NCBI GenBank assembly: GCA_031553315.1 | Contig: JAVBLT010000018.1 | Location: 1 to 8,538, forward strand | DNA: 8,538 bases | Direction: 5' to 3' | From: JAVBLT01 sp031553315 | GTDB lineage: Bacteria > Verrucomicrobiota > Kiritimatiellia > RFP12 > DVOR01 | In this document: positions 1 through 5,032 of the stretch, piece by piece | How positions within the stretch are numbered: the first letter of the stretch is position 1 | Layout: every line of letters starts with the position of its first letter | Position numbers and translations under genes: made by a program | The notes under the pieces: generated by a model | Seen by the model: the letters and a program-made list of their open reading frames with translations, nothing else | The model's database searches: none | What the model was told of the DNA's origin: nothing

Positions 1-193
1 CGGCGTGCTCTACATCGGCTTCTTCGTGGAAGGCTACACCCAGAACTACAACGACCGGGCCGACGCCATCTACGCGATTTCCATCTCCAGCCAGGCGCCC
101 GGCGGCCCCAACGGCCAGCCCCTTCCCGGCGTGCTTGCCTCCGCTTTGATTGGCGCGGGGGTTCTCGGCCTCCGCCGCCGCGCCCGCAAATAA
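1..193 (+). CDS. Partial exported protein with PEP-CTERM-like C-terminal sorting tail
   Basis: This is the 3' end of a gene that starts left of the window. The reading frame begins at base 2 and ends at TAA 191-193, leaving 63 residues. The last 24 or so residues have the three-part layout of PEP-CTERM/VPLPA-type sorting signals: a short proline motif (QPLPG), a hydrophobic helix (VLASALIGAGVLGL) and a basic end (RRRARK). In known systems such tails are recognised by an exosortase in the inner membrane and precede extracellular or surface delivery. The residues before the tail (GYTQNYNDRADAIYAISISSQ) look like the end of a folded secreted domain, which I cannot assign. The strict motif is PEP, and here it is PLPG, so the family is a judgement by layout. 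Codons end mostly in C, as in the rest of the window. A terminator hairpin follows 28 bp after the stop. Confidence 0.72.
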   Translation, partial: GVLYIGFFVEGYTQNYNDRADAIYAISISSQAPGGPNGQPLPGVLASALIGAGVLGLRRRARK

Positions 194-221
194 CCGGGTG
201 GTGTAAGAGAATAAAATAAGC

Positions 222-271
222 ATAAAAACAACACAGCCCTTCGTGAAAACGGAGGGCTGTGTTGTTTTTAT
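222..271. terminator. Long bidirectional intrinsic terminator between convergent genes
   Basis: Bases 222-240 pair perfectly with 253-271, giving a 19-bp stem. The 12-base loop region can pair further: a T-G wobble at 241/252, then CGT 242-244 with ACG 249-251, closed by a GAAA tetraloop at 245-248. The outer stem carries an A-tract (224-228) facing a T-tract (265-269), so either strand yields a GC-rich hairpin ending in a U-run. It lies between the stop of the rightward partial gene (193) and the stop of the leftward zinc-ribbon gene (287). This fits a terminator that serves both convergent units. Confidence 0.92.
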
Positions 272-286
272 AAAACCGCCGGTGAA

Positions 287-541
287 TCAATACTCTTTTT
301 CGAAGGTGCCTTTGTCGACTTTTCTGAGCTTGCTGAAGCCGGCGGCTTTGGCTCGGTCGTCGAGGCGGGCCTTGGAGCGGCCGATGGCGGGAGCGGTGAT
401 GATTTTTTGGATGGGGGCGCCGCAATCGGGGCAGTGGGTGAGGCGGGGGGCGTGAATGGATTGGATTATGGAGAAAGATGCGCGGCAACGGGCGCAGGAG
501 GCGGTTTCGGGGTGGGTGGCGGAGTAGTCGTAGGTTGGCAT
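287..541 (-). CDS. Small FmdB-type zinc-ribbon protein
   Basis: This 84-residue protein begins MPTYDY, the hallmark start of the FmdB/CxxC_CXXC_SSSS regulatory zinc-ribbon family. Two CxxC pairs (C16-C19 and C37-C40) would bind one zinc, and the segment between them contains FSIIQSI, like the FEVFQSI of family members. The first CxxC pair usually sits around residues 9-12. Here it is shifted by about six residues (ATHPETASCARC). The C-terminal half (residues 55-84) is basic and charged and ends GTFEKEY. The family is thought to be regulatory or nucleic-acid-linked, but its molecular role is not settled. ATG at 539-541 is preceded by AGGA with a 7-base spacer. The gene starts 20 bp after the metallo-hydrolase stop and is the last gene before the terminator. 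Confidence 0.87.
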   Translation of the reverse strand: MPTYDYSATHPETASCARCRASFSIIQSIHAPRLTHCPDCGAPIQKIITAPAIGRSKARLDDRAKAAGFSKLRKVDKGTFEKEY

Positions 542-561
542 GGCGGAATCCTAGAGCAGGT

Positions 562-1347
562 TTAAATTGAGATGAGGGGGGTGGGGGCGTCTTGCCCGGC
601 GACGACGAGGCGGATGTCGTGGCGGAGCATTTTGCGCAGGCTGAGGAGCATGGTGTTGCGGGCGAGGGCGGCGGTGTTGCAATCGCGGCTGAGGTGGGTG
701 AGGAAGAGGTGGCTGAGGGCGCCGTGGCAGACGGAGCAGAGGAATTCGGCGGCGTCGTCGTTATTGAGGTGGCCGTGGGGGCCGCTGATGCGGCTGATGA
801 GGTGGTCGGGGCGATCGGATTGCCGGAGCATCTGGTAATCGTGGTTGCTTTCGAGGATGATGGCGTGGCAGGCGGCGGCGAGGCGCTTGAGCTCGGCGGT
901 GGGGGTGCCGAGGTCGGTGGCGACGACGGCGCGGCGGGTGGGGGTTTCGAGGAGATAGCCCACGGGGTCTGAGGCATCGTGCGGCACGGAGAAGGGGGTG
1001 ATCTGAAAATCGCCGAAGGTGAAGGCGGCGCCGTTTTCAAAGATGGCCCAGTCGGGTTCTGGTTTTTCTTTTTCACGGAAGAAGCGGTCGACGCCGGAGG
1101 CGGTGCCTTCGTTGGCGAAGAGGGTGGGGGTAAACCGTTTGCAGAAGACGGGGAGGCCCTGGTAGTGGTCGATGTGGTCGTGGGTGACGAGGACGGCGCC
1201 GATGCTTTCGGGGGCGACGCCGATTTGGGCGAGGCGGTCGACGATCTGTTTGCAACTGAGGCCGGCGTCGATGAGGAGGCGGGTGTTGCCGGCCGCGGCG
1301 TAGATGGCGTTTCCGGCGCTTCCGCTTCCCAATATGCAGAGTTCCAT
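562..1347 (-). CDS. YycJ/WalJ-type metallo-beta-lactamase-fold hydrolase
   Basis: This cytoplasmic metallo-hydrolase of 261 residues has the usual length for the YycJ/WalJ family. It starts MELCILGSGSAGN, the standard first strand and glycine loop, followed by LLIDAGLSCKQI. The metal motif is THDHIDH, giving H56, D58-equivalent H58, D60 and H61. Further likely ligands are H123 in the VPHDASDPVGY segment, D145 in ATDLG and H218 near the C-terminus. LESNHD (165-170) and GPHGHLNNDDAAE (189-201) are distinctive of this subfamily. Known relatives act as 5'-3' exonuclease-like or DNA-repair-linked enzymes, or sit beside WalRK in Firmicutes; no two-component genes are present here. I chose ATG 1345-1347 because the glycine loop starts directly there and AGGA lies 8 bases upstream. 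An in-frame ATG at 1374 would overlap the preceding gene. The gap to that gene is 10 bp. Confidence 0.93.
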   Translation of the reverse strand: MELCILGSGSAGNAIYAAAGNTRLLIDAGLSCKQIVDRLAQIGVAPESIGAVLVTHDHIDHYQGLPVFCKRFTPTLFANEGTASGVDRFFREKEKPEPDWAIFENGAAFTFGDFQITPFSVPHDASDPVGYLLETPTRRAVVATDLGTPTAELKRLAAACHAIILESNHDYQMLRQSDRPDHLISRISGPHGHLNNDDAAEFLCSVCHGALSHLFLTHLSRDCNTAALARNTMLLSLRKMLRHDIRLVVAGQDAPTPLISI

Positions 1348-1357
1348 ACAAGGGGTC

Positions 1358-2566
1358 CTAAAGGGTGCTTTCACCCGGGGCTTCGGGGAGGTGGCGCAGG
1401 TCGAAGAAGGGCCATACGGTGAAGGAGGCGGCTTCGGCGTGGAGGATGAGGGCGATGGTGTGGCGGGGGGCTTGGGCGGGGAAGGGGTAGAGGAGGAAGG
1501 TGCCGGGTTCGTTGAGGATCCAGACGGGGATGCCGGGGGGGATGCCGTAGTCGGTCAGGAAGGTTTTCCAGGTGGGCAGATCGCGGAGGGTGGAGGGAAT
1601 GGCGGTCAGGGTGGAGCGCCCGGTGATGATCCAGGAATCTGTTTTTTCAAAGTTTCCTTTTTCATTGGGCTGGTAAATGCCGCATTGGCCGGTGAGGTCG
1701 GGGAGGAGCTCGGCGCGGATGAAGAATTTGCTGACCCAGTTTACGCCGATGAGGTCGTGGCCTTTTTCGGGGATGAGGTCGGGGGTGAAGGTCTCAAGGG
1801 TGTAGGGGAGGAGGCGGTAGGCTTCTTTGCGGAAGCCGAGGACGCCGCGATGGTAGCTTTTCTCGAAGAGGAGCATTTGGGGGGTGAAGAGCTCGGATTG
1901 GAAGAGGTAGCTGTTGGCGAGGGGTTTGTTGAGGGTGCGGAGGGTGACGAGGGCGGCTTGGGTGTTGGGGTAGGGGAGGGTGGCGAGGTAGGCGTCGGCG
2001 GCGGGGGCGTTGAGGCGGCGGGGGTGGCGCATATAGGCCTGTTGGATGGCGTGGAAGGCGTTGACGGTTTCGCCGAGGCTGGCGTAGAGGTCGGCGATGC
2101 GGGCCCAGTGGCTGGCGTTGTCGGGGTTGAAGCGGCCGGCCCAATCGAGGGTGAGGCGGGCGGGTGGGGGGATTTCTTCTTCGGCGAGGGTTTCGCCGGG
2201 CAGGCCGAAGAGGGTGGGAAGGGGGATGCCGCCGGCGCGGAGGAGATCGCGGGTTGGGGCGGCGTCTTTGCCGATCCAGGGGGCGAAGGCGAGGGGTGTT
2301 TCGGCGCCGGGGGTGAGGCGGTAGCAGGTGAGGGGGAAGGTGCGTGAGGCGGGGGGGATGCCTTTTCCGGCGAGGGTGATTTTGAGGGTGGGGATGGCGT
2401 AGAGGGTGCCGCCGCCGGGAATGGGGATTTCACGGCAGGGTGCGAGGGCTTCGAAGGCGGGGCCGAGGGCGTGGGCGAGTGGGTCGGGAAGGCCGCGGGT
2501 GAGGGCGTGGGCGACCGGGGAAGCGGTCAGTGTCAGAAAAAGGGCGATGAGGGCTTTTTTCAGCAT
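1358..2566 (-). CDS. Exported protein of unknown function with a TPR-like segment
   Basis: I do not recognise this 402-residue protein. It begins with a clear signal peptide: K3-K4, a hydrophobic stretch (residues 5-18) and a likely signal peptidase I site after A21 (VAHA). The mature part is rich in Pro, Leu and Ala. A segment at about 147-182 (NPDNASHWARIADLYASLGE and onward to HP) has the alternating pattern of a tetratricopeptide-like helix pair, probably one and a half repeats. The region after residue 225 has aromatic and beta-type stretches (VNWVSKFFIR, DSWIITGR, VWILNEPGTFLLYPF) and no catalytic motif I can name. Three cysteines (44, 81, 295) could form one disulfide. ATG 2564-2566 has GAGGA 6 bases upstream, so the start is well supported. 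The gene lies 26 bp after the malic enzyme and 10 bp before the metallo-hydrolase, so it is probably cotranscribed. Its place is likely periplasmic or cell surface. Confidence 0.86.
   Translation of the reverse strand: MLKKALIALFLTLTASPVAHALTRGLPDPLAHALGPAFEALAPCREIPIPGGGTLYAIPTLKITLAGKGIPPASRTFPLTCYRLTPGAETPLAFAPWIGKDAAPTRDLLRAGGIPLPTLFGLPGETLAEEEIPPPARLTLDWAGRFNPDNASHWARIADLYASLGETVNAFHAIQQAYMRHPRRLNAPAADAYLATLPYPNTQAALVTLRTLNKPLANSYLFQSELFTPQMLLFEKSYHRGVLGFRKEAYRLLPYTLETFTPDLIPEKGHDLIGVNWVSKFFIRAELLPDLTGQCGIYQPNEKGNFEKTDSWIITGRSTLTAIPSTLRDLPTWKTFLTDYGIPPGIPVWILNEPGTFLLYPFPAQAPRHTIALILHAEAASFTVWPFFDLRHLPEAPGESTL
1933..1980 (+). other. G-quadruplex-type sequence with seven G-runs
   Basis: The plus strand has runs of three or four G at 1933-1935, 1942-1944, 1951-1953, 1960-1962, 1967-1970, 1973-1976 and 1978-1980, with loops of 6, 6, 6, 4, 2 and 1 bases. 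This satisfies the usual G3+N1-7 rule more than once over. It lies inside the exported-protein gene, on its template strand, so it would form in DNA rather than in that gene's mRNA. It may be only a side effect of C-rich codons on the coding strand. Confidence 0.5.
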
Positions 2567-2592
2567 GACCGTTCCTCGGGGGGGGGTGTGTG

Positions 2593-3873
2593 TTACTGGC
2601 GGGCTTCAAGGGCGGCTTTGACGGCGGCCAGGTCGCAGGCGGGGGCGGCGCCGGTGCGGACGGCGGCTTCGGCGACGGCGTAGGAGATGGTTGCGAGGAG
2701 GCGGCGGTCAAAGGGTTTGGGGATGATGTAGCCGGCGCCGAAGGTGAGCTGTTCGCTGGGGTAGAGGGCTTGGATATCGGCGGGGACGGGCTCGCGGGCG
2801 AGGGCGGCGAGGGCGTTGGCGGCGGCGACTTTCATGTGGATGTTGATGGTGCGGGCGCGGACGTCGAGGGCGCCGCGGAAGAGGAAGGGGAAGCCGAGGA
2901 CGTTGTTGATCTGGTTGGGGTAGTCGGAGCGACCGGTGGCCATGACGTAGGGTTTGTCGCGGAGGGCTTCTTTGACGGCTGCGGGGGTGATTTCGGGGTC
3001 GGGGTTGGCCATGGCGAAGATGGCGGGGAATTCGCCCATGCGTTTGACGTCGCCGCCGCTGATGCAGTTGGCGACGGAGACGCCGATGAAGACGTTGGCG
3101 CCGGTGAGGGCTTGGGCAAGCGTGCGGTCGGGGGTTTCGGCGGCGTGGCGGGCTTTGTGGGCGGTGAGGTCGGTGCGGCCGGTGTGGATGACGCCTTTTG
3201 TGTCGCAGATTTTGAGGTCGCGCACGCCGGCGGCTTTGCACATGTCGGCGATGCGGATTCCGGCGGCGCCGGCGCCGTTGATGACCACGCGCAGGTCGCT
3301 GATGGGGCGGTTGCAGAGGCGGGTGTAGTTCATGACGCCGGCGAGGGTGATGACGGCGGTGCCCCATTGGTCGTCGTGGAAGACGGGGATGTCGAGGGCG
3401 GCGTCGAGGGTTTCTTCGATTTCGAAGCAGGCGGGGGCGGCGATGTCTTCGAGGTTGATGCCGCCGTACATGGGGGCGATGGCCATGACGGTGTCGATGA
3501 TGCGTTGGGGGTCGGTTTTGCCGGTGTCTTGGCCGCCTTGGCGGCATTTGGCGAGGGGCACGGGCCAGGCGTCGACCTTGCCGAAGCGTTTGAAGAGGAC
3601 GCATTTGCCTTCCATCACGGGGATGCTGGCGGCGGCGCCGAGGTCGCCCAGGCCGAGGATTGCGGTGCCGTCGGTCACGACGGCGACGAGGTTGCTTTTG
3701 GCGGTGTAGTCGCTGACGGTTTCCGGTTTTGCGGCGATTTCTTTTACGGCGACGGCGACGCCTGGGGTGTAGGCCACGGAAAGGTCGTATTGGGTTTCAA
3801 GGGGTTTGGGGAGGGTCAGCGCCACTTTTCCGCCTTTGTGGAAGGCGAGGATTTCTTCGCGTGTGAGGGCCAT
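2593..3873 (-). CDS. Malic enzyme, short form without phosphotransacetylase domain
   Basis: This 426-residue enzyme should convert malate to pyruvate and CO2 with reduction of NAD or NADP in the cytoplasm. The N-terminal malic domain (about 1-165) shows DLSVAYTPGV with the likely catalytic Y35, VTDGTAILGLGDLG, and MEGKCVLFK with the likely catalytic K90. Metal ligands are visible in NLEDIAAP (E142, D143) and FHDDQWGTA (D167, D168). The NAD(P) domain has GAGAAG (200-205), FAMANPDPEI and ATGRSDYPNQINN. Two oddities: the nearly invariant DDQHGT reads DDQWGT, and an extra basic, glycine-rich loop (AKCRQGGQDTGKTDP, 108-122) follows the DAWPV strand. There is no C-terminal phosphotransacetylase domain, unlike E. 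coli MaeB. I chose ATG 3871-3873 because TREEILAFHKGGK is the family's usual N-terminus. Its Shine-Dalgarno is weak (AGAAAGA). An upstream ATG at 3948 would overlap the previous gene by 53 bp. Cofactor choice cannot be decided by eye. Confidence 0.95.
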   Translation of the reverse strand: MALTREEILAFHKGGKVALTLPKPLETQYDLSVAYTPGVAVAVKEIAAKPETVSDYTAKSNLVAVVTDGTAILGLGDLGAAASIPVMEGKCVLFKRFGKVDAWPVPLAKCRQGGQDTGKTDPQRIIDTVMAIAPMYGGINLEDIAAPACFEIEETLDAALDIPVFHDDQWGTAVITLAGVMNYTRLCNRPISDLRVVINGAGAAGIRIADMCKAAGVRDLKICDTKGVIHTGRTDLTAHKARHAAETPDRTLAQALTGANVFIGVSVANCISGGDVKRMGEFPAIFAMANPDPEITPAAVKEALRDKPYVMATGRSDYPNQINNVLGFPFLFRGALDVRARTINIHMKVAAANALAALAREPVPADIQALYPSEQLTFGAGYIIPKPFDRRLLATISYAVAEAAVRTGAAPACDLAAVKAALEARQ

Positions 3874-3895
3874 TTCGGGTCTTTCTGGTTGATGA

Positions 3896-4951
3896 TTAGG
3901 AAAAGGATGAATCTTTTTTGGCGGCGGCGATGATGCGGAGCACTTCAAGGGTCTGGTCTATGCCGACGGGGTAGGGGCGGTTTTCGCGGATGGCGTCGTA
4001 AACGGCTTGCCAGGAGCGTTCGAAATCGGGGATGGTGTGGTCGATGGCCCGGGTTTCTTCGATCCATTCCACGGTTTCGGGCTGGGCCTCGGCGTTGAGG
4101 GGGGGGGTGCGGACGCTGGCTCGGCGTTTGGCCATGTTTTTGAGGTCGCAGTAGCGCAGGCGGGCGTTGGAGGTGTCGCTGTCGATGATGATTTCGCCGT
4201 TGGCGCCGGTCACGGTGAAGAGGGGGGCGGGGTTGACTTCGCTGCTGGTGTAGCGCAGGTCGATGGTGAGGCCGGCGGTGTTGCGCAGGATGATGTTGAA
4301 ATAGTCTTCCGCGTCGCCCATGGAGACGGTGCGCTTCACATCGGCCCACATGCGGGCGGCGGGGGAACCGAAGAGGGTGAGGGCCTGGTCGATCATGCCG
4401 GGGGCTTCGGTGAGGAGCATGCCGCCGGAACAGCGGCGGATGGCGGTCCAGTCGTCTCGCCGCAGGAAGGTGCCCCGGTTGATTCCAATGCGGAAGATGT
4501 CGGTCAGCGGGCCGTTTTGAATGAGGTCGCGGAGGGCTTCGAAGGCGGCGGTGAAGTGGTGTGGCTGGCGGATGAGGAGCTTGCCGCCGGCTTTGACGGT
4601 TTCGGCGCGGAGCATGACGGCTTCATCGGGTGTCTGGCAGGGTGGCGTTTCCACGAGCACCCATTTTCCGGCTTTGATGAACTGGAGGGTGTTGGCGAAG
4701 TGGTCTTCGGTGCGGGTTGTGATCACGGCGAGCTCGATGGCGGGATCCGCGGCGGCATCTTCAAGGCGGCGGTAGGTCTGGCATTCGGGCATGCGGTCGG
4801 TCACGTAATCCCGGCGTTCCCGTTCGGGGTCGCAAAGGGCGGTCAGGGCGAAGCGGTCGGAAAGGGTCAGAAGCTGCGGAAAACAGGTTTCAAGGCCGGT
4901 TCGGCCGGCGCCGATTATGGCGGTCCGTATGGGTGGTCGGCTGGTGCTCAT
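3896..4951 (-). CDS. Gfo/Idh/MocA-family oxidoreductase with substituted catalytic residues
   Basis: The 351-residue length is normal for the family. The N-terminal Rossmann fold shows IGAGRTG (13-19), CDPERE at the end of the second strand (40-45) and AVITTRTEDHF (75-85). The C-terminal alpha/beta domain starts near residue 125 and ends close to residue 345. In active relatives such as inositol 2-dehydrogenase, catalysis uses Lys of an EKP motif and Asp and His of a DxxxH motif. Here EKP reads ETP (E101-T102-P103). The stretch GGMLLTEAPGMIDQALTLFG aligns with the usual GGxLxDxGxHxIDQ, so Asp becomes T181 and His becomes G185. The fold is clear, but the substrate and even the activity are not. 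ATG 4949-4951 has AAGGAG 6 bases upstream. It is the first gene of the five-gene unit, 22 bp before the malic enzyme, and has a promoter and palindrome directly upstream. Confidence 0.94.
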   Translation of the reverse strand: MSTSRPPIRTAIIGAGRTGLETCFPQLLTLSDRFALTALCDPERERRDYVTDRMPECQTYRRLEDAAADPAIELAVITTRTEDHFANTLQFIKAGKWVLVETPPCQTPDEAVMLRAETVKAGGKLLIRQPHHFTAAFEALRDLIQNGPLTDIFRIGINRGTFLRRDDWTAIRRCSGGMLLTEAPGMIDQALTLFGSPAARMWADVKRTVSMGDAEDYFNIILRNTAGLTIDLRYTSSEVNPAPLFTVTGANGEIIIDSDTSNARLRYCDLKNMAKRRASVRTPPLNAEAQPETVEWIEETRAIDHTIPDFERSWQAVYDAIRENRPYPVGIDQTLEVLRIIAAAKKDSSFS

Positions 4952-4957
4952 CGCAGA

Positions 4958-4963
4958 CTCCTT
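4958..4963 (-). promoter_or_regulatory. Ribosome binding site of the Gfo/Idh gene
   Basis: AAGGAG reads on the minus strand, six bases before ATG 4949-4951. It is a strong site that fixes the start of the first gene in the operon. Confidence 0.85.
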
Positions 4964-4967
4964 CGTT

Positions 4968-4982
4968 GTTTATGTGATAAAC
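4968..4982. promoter_or_regulatory. Perfect 15-bp palindrome, candidate operator
   Basis: GTTTAT-GTG-ATAAAC is a perfect inverted repeat with 6-bp arms and a 3-base centre. It lies between the proposed transcription start (about 4989, minus strand) and the ribosome binding site of the Gfo/Idh gene, where a bound repressor would block transcription. A related shorter palindrome, TATCTGATA, overlaps the -10 region at about 5000-5008. No regulator gene is present in the window, so the binding protein is unknown. The AT-rich arms stand out in GC-rich DNA. Confidence 0.5.
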
Positions 4983-4995
4983 CCATTTCCTTGCC

Positions 4996-5024
4996 ACTTT
5001 ATCAGATAGCCTTTGGATAGTCAA
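4996..5024 (-). promoter_or_regulatory. Sigma-70-type promoter with extended -10 for the Gfo/Idh operon
   Basis: On the minus strand TTGACT (-35, at 5019-5024) and TAAAGT (-10, at 4996-5001) are separated by exactly 17 bases, and TGA precedes the -10 hexamer as in extended -10 promoters. The -35 box lies only 9 bp beyond the oligopeptidase stop, inside the 81-bp gap before the Gfo/Idh start. No terminator hairpin is visible in this gap, so read-through from the oligopeptidase unit is also possible. Confidence 0.65.
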
Positions 5025-5032
5025 GTTTCGGT

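Noticed and set aside
1348..1374. Upstream start extending the metallo-hydrolase by 9 residues
   Set aside because: The family's first strand begins at the later ATG, and the earlier start overlaps the preceding gene.
1304..2347. A 347-codon open frame on the plus strand opposite the exported orphan
   Set aside because: The composition is Gly/Glu/Ala/Val-rich. The opposite frame has a signal peptide, a ribosome binding site and operon spacing.
2590..3933. A 447-codon open frame on the plus strand opposite the malic enzyme
   Set aside because: Gly/Asp/Val/Ala-rich with no motif, and fully antisense to a clear enzyme gene.
3874..3948. Upstream start extending the malic enzyme by 25 residues
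   Set aside because: The extension is Pro/Lys/His-rich and unlike the family, and it would overlap the preceding gene by 53 bp.
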